A DNA stretch of 64,000 bases from Absidia repens (GCA_002105175.1 MCGE01000018.1:682001-746000); one strand, 5' to 3'. Shown: positions 51,080 through 63,477, counted from the stretch's first letter. Notes: generated by a model not told the origin, from the sequence alone. Translations and numbers: made by a program.

Positions 51080-51291
51080 AATCACATCTTTGGTGTCATA
51101 ATCAACCATATATCATTCCATAGCCAAATACATATCACTGTCATCATTAAACACATGTGATTGCCATGTAAGAAACACAGCAAACAAACAAAGCACCATC
51201 ATACTACGCCATATAATATAGCATCAAATCACATCTTTATTGCCATAATCAAACATACACCATTGTCATAATCAAACACATATCATTGCAG
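51080..51291. repeat. Imperfect direct repeats in the PL14 3' flank
   Basis: AATCACATCTTTGGTGTCAT at 51080 recurs as AATCACATCTTTATTGCCAT at 51227, each followed by AATCAA-CATA-A--CATT. A third partial unit, GTCATAATCAAACACATATC, begins at 51265. The region lies between the convergent PL14 and GRIM-19 genes. Confidence 0.55.
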
Positions 51292-51432
51292 TCCTATATA
51301 AAATTTTGTTTTATTAGGTGGTAAAGAAAAAATATCATTGAGAATAAACTAAAGAATGGATGTCGATAATTGTGATAAGAACTATAAATAAGGGATGGGT
51401 TGATGGTGGTGAGGGATAGGGATGCACAGGGT

Positions 51433-52013
51433 CTATTCTAATTTTTGTTGTTCAGGGACAATAACGTACGAAGGAGCGTTGTAGTACTTGGTGTTGTTGT
51501 AGACCGATTCTCCAGCCTTCCAGCCTTGGACATCCTTCATAATTTCAGATTCGCGAGCCTTGGCAGCTTCAGTACGTCGATAAAGATCACGATCGGCTTC
51601 AGCAGTGAGCAAAGGTACAAGATGAATACGAGACCATAAATTTTCCCGAGCGAGTTCCCTATTCATCATCAAAAACAACAACAACAATAATAATAATAAA
51701 TAAAGTCGTTAGTAAAAATAAAATAATATGACTGGAGACTGCTTAGAGAGAGGGAGAGAGGGAGAGAGGGAGAGAGGGAGAATGGTGCGCAATTTCGTGG
51801 TATTGTATCGTATATATTGTTTTGTACCATGATGCCTACTTACTTCTTTTCGAGGTTGCCTCTGGCGACTTGATAGAATCCGTAAGTGCAAATGGCGGTG
51901 ATACCAGCGAAGATAACAGCACCAGAAGGACCACGTTTAGGCAAATAACGACGGTATTTGACTTGAGCGTAACCTCCGCTAGGGGGAAGATCTTGAGTAC
52001 CACGTTGGGCCAT
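51433..52013 (-). CDS. Complex I subunit GRIM-19 (NDUFA13 homologue)
   Basis: Exon 1 is 52013-51844 and exon 2 is 51658-51433 (131 aa), about the length of fungal GRIM-19 proteins. The family start AQRGTQDLPPSGGYAQVKYRRYLPKRGPSG is followed by one transmembrane helix (about 28-50) and then RGNLEKKELARENLWSRIHLVPLLTAEADRDLYRR. These are all conserved across eukaryotic NDUFA13. It is a nuclear-encoded accessory subunit of mitochondrial NADH:ubiquinone oxidoreductase. The 185-bp intron carries a GAGAGAGG minisatellite (about 51745-51780), unusually long for this window. Confidence 0.93.
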
Positions 52014-52297
52014 GATTGAATGTATGTGGGTAAAAAGAAAAGAGAGGGGAGTAAGTGGTAGAGAGGAAAAAAAAAAAAAAGAAAGAGCGGGGAGTTTAAT
52101 GTTTTCCCTTCAAAAAACAAAGTGACGTCTCGATGGACGGATGAGAATAAAAAAAAAAAAAAGGCGGTGATCTGAATTTTAAATATGCAATAAACTGAAA
52201 GCGTCAATGATAAAATGAGATGTTATTAGAAAGAAAAAAAAAGGTCGACAAAAATGCTAAACTAATAAATAATAATAAAATAAAAACAATGGTAAAT

Positions 52298-53036
52298 CTA
52301 TTCTATACCGTATCGATAGTGACCCCAAGGGAAGGAAGTAAACGAAGCAGCGCCTTCAAACTCAACAGCTTTGGCCTTGATGATACGCTCAAGGAAGGTG
52401 ACATCGAGAAAACGACCAAATTTATAACCAGAATCATGGAAAGTGCCCGCCAAAGTGAATTGGTATTGGTTAAAGAGTTGAATAGAGGGTGAATTTTCAG
52501 ACGTGATGGCAGCTTTAGAAAAAAAGAATCAGATCAGATCAAGCTTGGATTTTTACTGGCTGATAATTTCTTCATTCCTTACCAATCAAACTTCGTAGCT
52601 GCATTTTTTCAGCGATGGCAATCAATTCCTCCAATAGCAAACGACCGAGGCCACGGCGGTGATGATCAACGTGAATATAAATGGATATTTCAGCTGTCCT
52701 AAATCATTATCATGGGTGTAAGTGACAACAATAAATAGTGCATACGTCAAGACACTTAACTTACAATACAAAGCATGGATGAGGTCTATGTTGTCCCAAG
52801 GAAGCGTACGCAATGGCGACGTCGGTTTCCTTATCAGCAGCAACGATGATAGGATAGCCCTTCGCTTTACAATCTCTAAACCAGATCTGACGGTTTTCCA
52901 AGGGAATAGTGTCGTAGAGGAAGAGAGCGGTAGAGTTGAGCACTCGTTCGTTGTATATGTCAAGAATTTGAGGCAAATCGTCTTCCGTAGCTTCGCGGAT
53001 GTTGTACAAGTTTAGAGGATCGGTTTTAATGGACAT
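52298..53036 (-). CDS. GNAT N-acetyltransferase, phosphinothricin-acetyltransferase-like
   Basis: Three exons: 53036-52765, 52698-52583 and 52512-52298 (200 aa). The start NIREATEDDLPQILDIYNE and NSTALF are typical of Pat/Bar-type GNATs. The acetyl-CoA loop is HHRRGLGRLLLEEL (R-x-x-G-x-G at about 104-110), preceded by a strand AEISIYIHVD and followed by NSPSIQLFNQYQF. Relatives acetylate small amines or amino-acid analogues; the true substrate is unknown. The promoter is shared head-to-head with FEX. Confidence 0.88.
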
Positions 53037-53180
53037 ATTGGCGTTATAAAATAAGTAAAGAAGAAGAAAAAAAAAATAGGGGAATTCAGATCTTTAAACT
53101 TTTTCCCGAGCGGAATTTGAACAAGATTTTAAAAAAAAAGCTGATTTATACTTTCTTATTCTTTTGTTCTTTTCTTGTTC
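53037..53180. promoter_or_regulatory. Compact divergent promoter between the GNAT gene and FEX
   Basis: Only 144 bp separate the two start codons. The centre holds GCGGAATTTGAA (53110-53121), a match to the box at the ends of the dispersed repeats. Poly-A stretches flank it on both sides. Confidence 0.6.
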
Positions 53181-54246
53181 ATGATGAATACGGAAGCCAG
53201 AGCCAACAGTGCTCTTCAACAAGCAAATCAAGAATTCAGCAATGCCTTACGACGAAACAGCGATCTTTTACGCCATCCACCAACCATCACTGTTTACGAA
53301 AAGAAATTTGTCATTACCTTCATCATTATACCTTTCGCCATTGCAGGTGCTTTGATCCGAGTAGCGCTTCAACGTTTGGAAACCTTCCCTGGAGCACCTG
53401 TCTTCTCTCTCGTTTATGCTCAATGGATTGGTTGCTTTATCATGGGCATAGTGACTCTACACAAAAACAATATCTTCTTCCTCTATCACCCTCTTCAAGT
53501 TGCCTTGTCGACCGGCCTCTGTGGGTCCATTACCACCTTCTCCTCCTGGCAATTGGGCATTTTTGATGAATTCGCCAATATCAACGCTGCTGACCATACT
53601 CGTGGAAAGAATGTCCTCGCTGCTCTCTCTCAACTTGTTGTCACTCTTGCCATGTCGTTTTCCGGGTATCATTGTGGGCATCATGTCGGGCGTTGGTTGG
53701 ATCATATGGGATTATTTCACCCTGTCCTACGGCGTCTTGTGGGAGGACAAACCAGCAACAACGGCGATGATAAGAACAGTGGTGGCAGCAATAATGGAAT
53801 AGGTGAAATCAACGGCAACATTATCGAACAATCACCACCTGTACCTCAACTATGGCATTGTGGCTTTTCCATATCTTGCATGAGTTGGGTGGACCGCATA
53901 ATCGTTGTTTTTGGAATATTATCCTGGATCGGTGTGATTATTGCCGCAGTATTGGCCCCCGCCGACCAACGTGAATTGGCTCTGACATGTGTCTTCGCTC
54001 CTGTTGGTGCTTTACTCCGATGGTATCTTTCCTTCTTCAATGGCATTCGATCTGATATATTTGTGGGAACATTCGCTGCAAATATGCTTGGTACTCTCGT
54101 GTTGGCTGTTATCTCATTGTTACGCTCCGGCGTTACCATGTCGTCTGTGTCATGCTCCGTATTGGGCGCTTTGGCTGATGGTTTCTGCGGTAAGATATTG
54201 CTTTTTTTATTTTCGCAGAAGTCAAGAGGATGTAGCCTGATTTAGT

Positions 54247-54293
<47 letters not shown>

Positions 54294-54558
54294 GTGACTT
54301 GGTTTGATTTCCTATAGGTTGTTTGACTACGATCTCGACGTTTGTGGTAAGTGAATCAAAAAAGTAGTACTGATTCGACTATTTGATATATATTTATTCA
54401 TCGCACGTTCTCTCCTTCATATACAGGTTGAACTTTCGGTGTTGCCACTTCGACAATCTTATATTTATGCCCTAACGTCGGTTGTACTGGGCCAATGCTT
54501 TATGTTTATTATAGTTGGACCGTTTATTTGGACACGCGGATTTAATGGCACATGCTAG
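53181..54558 (+). CDS. FEX: Fluoride exporter FEX (fused double CrcB domain)
   Basis: Three exons: 53181-54189, 54318-54346 and 54427-54558 (389 aa). The start is the first ATG of ATGATG. Two CrcB/Fluc repeats: GALIRVALQRL, GSITTFSSWQL and surrounding helices in the first; GALLRWYLSFFNG, GTFAANMLGTL and GFCGCLTTISTFVVEL in the second. A linking helix and a Gly/Asn-rich loop lie between. This inverted two-domain fusion is the eukaryotic FEX arrangement, a plasma-membrane fluoride channel protecting against F- toxicity. The first intron (54190-54317) contains a 44-nt T run, and the second exon is only 29 nt, carrying most of the conserved GCLTTISTFV. Confidence 0.95.
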
Positions 54559-55405
54559 ATACTTGCCTTTAGTTTTTGATACTCATATTCCACTTTAGTT
54601 ATTATATACCACATCATGATTTCATTCCCTTTTTTTTTTTTTTTTTTTTTTTTTTACATTTACGAGCATATTTTAATAAAATCATCATTCATTGCTTTAT
54701 ATTTTATATATTCAAAACATGTTGAACGGCTCTTTTTCCCACAAATTTGGAGACAATTGATTTATCATAAGGGTCTTGGTAGAAAAACTCTTTTTCTGGG
54801 GGAGGGATATGGGTTGGAAAAAGGAATATTTACTGACAAGCGAAGTGGATTAGGTGAATTGAGGTAGACGTTTCAGGCTCTAGTTTTTCTTTTCTTTCAT
54901 TTTTTACTGCACTGCATAAGAAAACAAAAACAAAAGGTAACGATCTGGGTATATACAGTACTGTACTGTATGCACAGTTTAAGGAAAGTCATGCTGGCGG
55001 TACAGTTTAGGTTAATTGATATGAATGATGGAGCGGGAATACGCCACGTCTCACAAATAACGAAAGAACTGCCAATCAGTAATTGGTCGTTTTTTTTTGG
55101 GGGGGAGGACAATAGTTATAGTATCCAACCAGCTTTCCAAACCACTAAATAAATAAAATGCAAATGAATCATACGCAGTCAGGCAGTAGTAATTCGAAGT
55201 AATCACTATTGTTTATTCAATTGAGATATTGTAATAAAAAATGGATGATATGGCACATATATATATATATATATACATAAGAATAAAAGACGATAACTAA
55301 ACTATTTTGAAAGGAGAAATATGTACATTTTATGTCGTTGTCACTAATTCTAAAAGAATAATAACAATAATAATACACGTAAAAGTACCACTACTCTAAT
55401 ATAAG
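54559..55405. other. Convergent intergenic region
   Basis: 3' flanks of FEX and Chl1. Contains a T run of about 26 nt near 54631-54656 and a TA repeat near 55257-55274. No gene is recognised. Confidence 0.4.
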
Positions 55406-58400
55406 CTATACCTTCTTTTTCTTGTCAATAAAGAATTTGGCAGATTTTCCCAGAGCTTTCCCAAAATTGTCGCAATGTTCGATACTGTTTCCAATCCATC
55501 CAGGCAGTTTTTTCATTATCCGCGGGGACCCATACCGTTTATCCAATAATACAATGATGGCATAGTCGTTTTTATGTCGGATGGCGCGACCTGACCAAAT
55601 AAAAAAAAAAAAAATTAAAAAAGAAACATTCGGGAATGATCAAACGGAAAGCTAGTTGAGTTTTTACCAATGGATTGATTGACACCTCGCATACACAGAT
55701 TTTCGTAGTACTCTTGACCCATTCGTGTGGAATTAACTCCCGCTGCCTTCTAGAATAAATATAAAACGTTAGTTGCTTTATATTGTCATAATAATAAACG
55801 AATACGGGTATACAAAAACTTACCGCATTGCTATCAGCATACTTGATTTTTTCATTCAATTCCACCGAAAATCTATTTGGAAATGGTAGACCAACCATTA
55901 CCACACATCTAAGGTATATGTAAAAAAGAAGACCAATCTATTAGCATCTCCTTTTTACAGAAATATATTTGCTGGTGATGTTGATATCTACCTTCCAAGT
56001 CGGTCTGAAAAATTGATTCCTTCCGACATCTTCCCATTCACAACAGATAATAAAATAGCCCCATTTTGAGCCCCTTTCTGCAAAATAAATCCAAATTGCT
56101 CGACAGAATTAGTAAGTGAAGTTCATTAGCCCATTTTCAAGTATGTCTCAATCATTTACCGCTTGTGTGTCAATATGCAAAGAGTAATCACGTAGAGTCG
56201 AATCCACCATATTACTTTCTCGAGGCTCTTTGAAGATCTATGAAATAAAAAAGAGAGCATGTCAAAACCACGTGTAAAGAAAATTCATGTTCGTTATTTC
56301 GTTTTTGTACCTTTTTCTTTCTTTCTAATCTATCCAAGATGTTTCCACTAGCAGCTGTACTCCAACGTTTATATACAGTTTCCAAATAAGTGAAGCTGGC
56401 AAAAAAGCACACCATACCGTCTGGCACGACATTGCAAAGATTGACCAAGCATTTTCCAATTTCATCGATCTACAAAAGAAAAAAAATGTTTGTAAAAAAA
56501 AAAACAACCTCTCCCTAACTGGTATAATAGGCGTCTTCATTCAACTTACCAATTGGATATCTTCCCGATTTTCATAATTAAACAACAATTGCTTGCCGCT
56601 TGGCCCTTGATCCATTGTCAATGTCAGTAGGTTTTCCGATGGAATGATATGCCCGCAAGAGAAGTGATCGATACGAGATGTTGGTATATTTGGAAAGAGT
56701 CCAGTCAAAAAATCCGAAACCTTTGCATACACCATCACAAAAAAGGTAAAGAAAAGAAAGTCAGATGATGAGTGATTGAGTATCCATTTCATGGATTTGT
56801 TCTTTTTTATCTGTCTTACAGGTTCCATAGTTCCACCCGCCAATACAATACTTCTGGCATCTTCCACAATTGGCTTGAAGGCATCTGCCGGATTGAGTAG
56901 CATGTACTTGATTTGAGGTTCCACAGAAGAATCTTGCTCATTGTCAAACGTAATAACGATGCGGCCATCATTGTCAGGGTGAGTAAGGCACATCATAAGT
57001 GTTTCCAATGAGTGAAGTGTCGGCATGGACGATGAAGATTGATATTTTGCTGACAAAATAGGAGGTGGGACGGCCTGTGGATTAGTAAGTCGTTCCTTTT
57101 GGTATATAGTTTGTTGTTGTTCGCGCACCTTGTCATAAAATCCATGCAATTTTTGCGCCAATCGACTTGATTCCAGATATTTTGAATTTTGAAGAGGTTG
57201 AAGTGGTCGATATCCGCTTGATGCAAAAGTTCGTTGACAGTAATCACCACATTCTTCTTGTTTTTGGTTTCCAGTAATCGGACAAATGACTTGAGTATCA
57301 TAATCACTTGCTTTATATAGATCTTGTTCTTGCCCAGCAGCCTTGATAGATACTTTTCGAGGTACATTCGGATTTGGGATAATGCCAGTTTGAGTTGTCC
57401 AAGATTGATTGCAACCGTGTGTATTGAAGATATAGTTTCCATTAAATTGTGAGCTTCGTCGATAATAACAATATTGCCTTTGAGAGAGATGCCAAGAGAG
57501 TCCCGTGTACTAGCATGTAACAAATGTTGGTATGGTAGCACCACAAGCTGATATGAATGAAAAAAAAGTGTAAGTGTTAACACAGTAAATAATGCAGTAA
57601 AACACTTATATAATTTACCTGAGCAGGTTTTGTTGTTTGCCGAGAGCCATAATATGGGCATATATGGAGATGTTCACCAGTTTTACATAAGTCTTCAATA
57701 TCTTGAACTTTTGCCTTGAGAGGAAAAAAAGAAAAAGGATTTAATCAATACTTCTAATCTTCTCTCTTCTTCCAGATTTTTTTTTTAATTTACCAGAGCA
57801 TGTTCTTGGAAGTGGCGCCATCGTCCTTTTTCATCTTGACTCGGAAGATAAATGCATTTTTCCGCTTCCGTACCTGTGTAAAGTAGAGGTGTTAATTATA
57901 TCAATAACGTATTATATTGTGAGGTGTTTTTACCTTTTTTTTGCAAATCCAGACATGCTTCATTAATTCGAGTGACTCCTCCAAGAGAGCGTACCTTTTC
58001 ATTGATGCAAAGATTTTTTCGAGATCCAAGAGGCACAGTCCAAATGTCATCAGCGTATTTTGTCTTTTGAACTTCATGTACGAATTGAGATAGTTGAGAA
58101 TGAGTTCTAGAGGCGTAGAATATCTATGATACGAAACGATGAATAAAGCAAGACATGTGTCTTTCGCTATACCGTCTTACCTTCAACTGTTCAATGTCAT
58201 CATCGTCGGCTAACCCCTGATCGCCTTGCTTTTTTTGAGATCCAATACCGCCGTTTCCCTTTTCGTTTAAACTTTTCACATCAACAGGCATGATTAGTAA
58301 TATCCCTACGTATCTGTAAAAAAGTCACTATCAAGCGTTACCTTTCAAGTAATTGTTGAACTTCTTTCGAGAGATTTGAATTGCTAGTCCCATCAACCGT

Positions 58401-59243
58401 TGTTTTTGCTGATCCGCGCTTGTTGTGATCATCATCTTCATCGTCATTGTCACTGTCATAGTTTTCTAGTAGATATTCATCGCCGTCCGTTGTTTTGTCG
58501 CTTGACTAGAGAAAGAAAGAGAAAGAACCGATATCAGCATATGTCCATCACTATCATTGTCATCAACAACATCATCAACAACATCAACAGCAACAGTAGC
58601 AGTAGGTGTACTTTCCTTCAAACTACTACTACCTGTATTGTCCTCTTACCTTTTTCGCTCTTTTCCGGATTGAAGTGTCTTTTGTTGCAGTGTTTCTTTG
58701 GTATAGGGATCCTGCTAGTTCGTACTTTTTGACATGATCGATGCGTTGTTGTAGATCGTGCTTTTTTTCTAGTTGAAGTTGGTGTTTTTCTTGTTGCTTA
58801 TCATTAACTTGAAAGGACTTGACCCAGTCTGGTTCATCGTCTAACATGACAGATAACAAAGAATGAGTTGCCATCAAAGCGCGTTCACAGTGACCGCCTC
58901 AACGGATAGCATTACCTGTTTCTTTTACTGTTGCCGCAGATTCCGACTCCTTTGACACCAACGCTTCATCACCATGATCGGTTATCCATTGTAATGATCC
59001 ACATATCAGACTGAGCGATTTCCCCTATCCAAAAGAAATACGATCAATAAAGTTGCTGCAGGAAATAAGATCGATCGCTTTTGCCGTCGAAAACCCCCCT
59101 CCCTTTCAAAAATGCTTTACCGTTCCTGTTGGACTTTCGAAGATACCAATTTTACCGTCTGTGAGGACTTTGTACAGAGCTTCCATAAATTCATTTTGAA
59201 TGAGGTATGGTTCGTAAGGAAATCCAAACTTGTTAATAGACAT
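55406..59243 (-). CDS. CHL1: Chl1/DDX11 Fe-S DNA helicase with one apparent frameshift
   Basis: Sixteen exons: 59243-59121, 59024-58916, 58840-58650, 58505-58342, 58313-58181, 58123-57934, 57873-57794, 57714-57619, 57547-56820, 56720-56550, 56469-56311, 56237-56160, 56077-55992, 55908-55824, 55749-55668 and 55590-55406. Motif order fits XPD-type helicases: ESPTGTGKSLS (Walker A, split by intron 1), [14 protein letters not shown] (Ia), four Fe-S cysteines (KNLCIN, NEACLD, EKCIY, HICPYYG), VIIDEAHNL (II), [15 protein letters not shown] and [15 protein letters not shown] (VI). Chl1 acts in sister-chromatid cohesion and replication. The ninth exon needs one extra base in the A run at 57180-57183 to keep frame (886 aa then). 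All other exon phases agree, so this is an indel in an otherwise intact gene or a sequence error. Confidence 0.92.
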
Positions 59244-59326
59244 TGTAGAAAATGGATCAAAATGAATATATGAGAAGGAAGGAGATAGAAGTCGAATCTT
59301 TTTTTTCCAAATTCAAATGGGGCATA

Positions 59327-59341
59327 TTTTTAAATGCCGCC
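59327..59341 (-). promoter_or_regulatory. GGCGGCATTTAAAAA box upstream of CHL1
   Basis: A variant of the recurring GCGG-ATTT-AA box, about 85-100 bp before the CHL1 ATG and in the same orientation as the gene. Function inferred from recurrence only. Confidence 0.35.
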
Positions 59342-59706
59342 AGCACCACACTAACACAGATTTGCTCAACATACAGTTTGCATCAATCCACTCTATACGC
59401 AAGCTAAAAAAAGGAACATGCATTTTTGGGCAAGTAAAAAAATCCAAGCATTGGAGAAAGCAAAGAAAAAAGTATCATGACCTTCGTTTTTCCCTACGAG
59501 AGCTGATACCGAAAAGAGCAAGGTACCTCATAAGCGTTGAATGTTGCAGAAGTCGTTGGCAAAATAAGAAGTTAAAAACAACACATATACTAGAGACAGT
59601 GGCTTCAAAAAATAATATAATGCGGTATAATACTTTTTATACAGAAGTCGACTTGTTTATTAGTAAAAGTAATATACACAGGGGGGGGTCTAACTAATAA
59701 AAGAGA

Positions 59707-62700
59707 TTATATACTAAAGTCATGAATACATAGCCATGTATCGTTTTGAAGTTGTCGAATGGTATCCCACGTGGTCTTGAATTTTTGCCAAATTTCATCA
59801 TCGTTGTCAGTGTCTTCCTGTTGGTAACATTTTTCCAATGATACCAATTGATTTTCAAGCAACCGATGTGTTTGGTAATAAGCAGATGAATCTAAATGAT
59901 CAAATAGTTAAATTTGGATGCCATATATAATGGTCACGTCAGGCGATCCATAATAAACTTACCTTGCATGTTCAAATTTGCACCAGTATTATCGCCGTCA
60001 TCATCCATGGCGTATGGCTGTAATCTTGATAAGAGTGACGTTTCTATCTTCGCCAATACAAGGGCACTGAGAGAGCATAATTGAATGTTCACGTGTAAGT
60101 CTTGATTAGGTTTAACAGAAACTACATCATTAAAGAAAAAAAAAATGCAAATCAAAGATTAATGATACATACATAATATACATCTATTTTCCGATTGCAA
60201 GTTTACCTTTTGATAGGGTGATGGTAGCCGGAAACAGTGGATGAGAGCCTAGTGACAAATAGGCATGTTCGGCATCGTCAATTAAACGTTCAACTTCGTC
60301 GCTAAATAGGAAGGAATTAGTATTGAGCATAACTACATCCATAAACTCCTCCTTTCCCTAGAAATGCTTACCTTGATTTTCCTTCAGATAATAAGGTGGA
60401 TAAAATATTTCGAAATAGATCATCCGCATTTGCAGGTGCCACAAACCGAAGCCGTATATTTGAAGTTTCGTAATTCAGTATGTTGTGTTTTAAATCCTAC
60501 ATATAAAAACATAATGATTAAGCGGTGGCATCATTGCAAGCAGTCTTATTGTGTATCTTTAGATCTTTTACCGTGCTATTCATTCCAGGTATGTCAGTCG
60601 AGCACTTCCAACTTTGGAGCAACTGTGCTGTCACGTCCTTGAGCCCATTTTGCTTTAACTGCTTTTTACGGGAGTTTGATAATGGCTTAGCAAAATGTAA
60701 GTGGTCCACTACCATGAAGGTCACCAAGAAGCTTGTGCAGCTATCTATATATAATCAAGTGAGAATAAGTGAGTACCCATCGTGCGTCAAATCTGTATAT
60801 GTATTTCATGTTGGCTTACTTGAAGCATTGTTTGAGGCAGGAAGATATTCCGGCATTGAAGAGTCTTTTTCAATGGCCATATTTGTATTCATGTTCATGC
60901 TAAGGCTAACGTAGATATCCAATGGAAATGGACACTGTACTTGATCCAATTCTAAATCCCGTTCCCTAATCCATCAAATAAAAAGTTAATACATTTTATG
61001 TAAAAATAACCCATTAATAATGTAGTTGTATTACCATGTTTGTACATTGCCAGTGTCATCATCATGATCGTGTTCAAATCCAACTAAAGGTAGCAAAAAC
61101 GTTTTCCCAATCGAGTAGTCCGATTCGTTCAATGCATAAGTGTCAGATTCTTGTTTGGTTGTACGTTGAGAGGAGATGTCGATATTTACTATATATTGAA
61201 AAAGAAGACTTAATAAAAGTTTGTAGTTGTTGAATGATAAAGCTTACAGTGCCAGTCGGTCCAATTTAAGTCAAGTTTTGTATGTATCCGAATCTGAAGA
61301 CATGCTTGTGGTTGACTAGTGATAGATGCGTATTTGATGAAAGGTACAATATTCAAGCTAAAGTCAACCGAGTTTTGTCGTTTTTTTTTTAAAGCAGCAG
61401 TTTGAAGAGTATACAAAGTTTTGTTCAAGACCACTAGTTGGCGATTGATATCCTAAAACATACAATAAAAAGAGTTTAATTTATGTGGTTTGCAGGGAGG
61501 AAGTGACAGTTTGAGTTTTACCTCGTGGTACGCGTCCATTTCTATTTGGCTTGATTCCATTTCAGATAGGTCAGCTAATGTGTCACTGATCGCTTTTTTC
61601 AAGGTGTCTGTAGTTCTATTAATCACTGTAGGAGATGATCTATCAAGTGAAGCAAAAGTAATGGAACAAAAAAAAAAAAAAAAAAAAAGATTGAGTACAC
61701 TATTTTTGGTTTGCAGGTTATATAGTACTTTACCCCAGGTCGACTTGACAGGTGCTAAAATTCCCATCTCGGGTGATAACTTGGTAAATGATAATATTGC
61801 CGCGTTTTTCGATCGCTTGAACACGGAGTATATCTTCTGGGACTTGTAGTTGGGTAAGATTCATCATAATTTCTAAAACAAAAACATGTCAATATTACAT
61901 TTTCAGTATCTACGTTTGACTTTATCATTAAATTTACCTGGTGCTTCTTGACGCTGAGATGTCGTTGACTGAGAAAATTCTACATGGTACATTAGACCAG
62001 ATTTGCAATATACAAGTGCTGATGATGATTCCTAGAGTATTGACAAATGACACAAAACGAGAAAGGTGAGTGATTTTTATCTGTTGGCGACAAAATTTGA
62101 TATATATAATCATTCATTACCTTGATGAAGGAGACGGATATAATGGCTGACGGTACGGTGAATTCTTTAAAATATATAACTTGACGAGATTGTTCCTGTG
62201 CACATTTGCGATAGATTTGAATAGTCCCTTTAGATCTAAAATAATATACGCAAAAGGTAAGTCATTGAAATTAATAGTTTCACATATCCCTACTTACCCA
62301 ACAAAAATGAGCATGTTCTTTCCACTAAATGTGACATGATCGTTACCATCGACAAGTTGACAATAATAGATCCCCATAACTGTTTCAAACTATAAACAAT
62401 AACAAAGAATTACCATCATCAGTTTACGTACCGTACCGTATTTATTTGGTGATAAATACCTGTAACTGGGCTATCGTAACCGTACCTTTCAGGATATCAC
62501 GATCCGGTATAAAGCAAATAGATCCATTTCCAAACCCCACCAAAACACCATGTAAGCTAATAAGTAAATGATCATATGCAAAACGGTCAGTACTCTTGCA
62601 TTGTACACCATGTCGATTTCCTTACCAGTTGATTCCAAAGTGATCAGCAAAAATAGGGTCCAGGTCTGACATTTCATCGTTTCCAAAATCGACTTTGCTG

Positions 62701-63378
62701 AAACAGGTAGGTGGAAGACAGAGACCTAGTTGTTGAGGTATTGGGACTGTTTCATGTTTTGCTGAGTTGAAGTCGTAAATATGTATGCAGTTGGATGCTA
62801 CAGAAAATGCATAAAGAGTTGTTGCCACGTGTTGTACCCAGTCCACTGATCCATTTGCTTGAAAGAGTTTATGGTATTGACCATTATGTTGACTGTTCAG
62901 CTTGAGCTTCTTCGATATATGCCTATGACACAACATGATAGCAAACAGAAGTAAATATTTTAGTTGAAAGCATTGGTTTAACTATTATTATTGTTATGAA
63001 TCCTACCTAGAGCTATCGTCAGGGGAAGACTTATCCAAAGGAAGATCGCGATGATAAATAGCGTGATGAGAAGTTACCAATACAAAGCCACAGGGTGGTA
63101 TAGGATACACAAGCATAGAGTCTTCAGTTAAAGTATCACTCTGATAAAAAAAATATAGAAAAAGAATATGGAATATTGTTTAGCACGCAGTATAAGCGTT
63201 GAGTTGAATCAAATTTAAACATTACCTCTACCAATGTGGCATCTCGTCGGAAAAGGTGATACGATTTCGTGTCTTCATAGTATATATAGGTAAGATCTTG
63301 CTCATCAAAGTAATATAACTGTGCCTGAGAGGAAGGAAGTTGATAAGAACCTAGAGTAGAGACAGGCAGCAACTGCAT
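59707..63378 (-). CDS. Unrecognised 826-aa protein: probable beta-propeller N-terminus plus helical/coiled-coil C-terminus
   Basis: Seventeen phase-consistent exons: 63378-63226, 63140-63007, 62922-62626, 62556-62460, 62389-62298, 62235-62121, 62031-61938, 61872-61734, 61639-61522, 61452-61248, 61188-61035, 60965-60820, 60744-60572, 60496-60372, 60301-60207, 60121-59963 and 59891-59707. The first 380 or so residues alternate short beta-strand-like segments (LHGVLVGFGNGSICFIPD, GKNMLIFVGSKGTIQIYRK) as in a divergent WD40 propeller. A coiled coil follows (about 415-450), then beta/alpha segments and a helical C-terminus. No catalytic motif, signal peptide or membrane helix. Size and architecture recall the Fanconi-core proteins FANCB/FAAP100, but I cannot confirm this; it sits next to CHL1 on the same strand. 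Confidence 0.7.
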
Positions 63379-63435
63379 GACAAGTGGAAGTAGAAGAAGG
63401 GTCAGAAAGAGAAAAAAAAGACATGTTTAAAAGAC

Positions 63436-63437
<2 letters not shown>

Positions 63438-63476
<39 letters not shown>
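63438..63476 (+). repeat. 39-nt poly-T tract in a promoter
   Basis: An uninterrupted T run about 60 bp upstream of the ATG of the 826-aa protein gene, followed by CT-rich DNA to about 63640. Poly(dA:dT) of this kind typically excludes nucleosomes. Confidence 0.8.
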
Positions 63477-63477
<1 letters not shown>

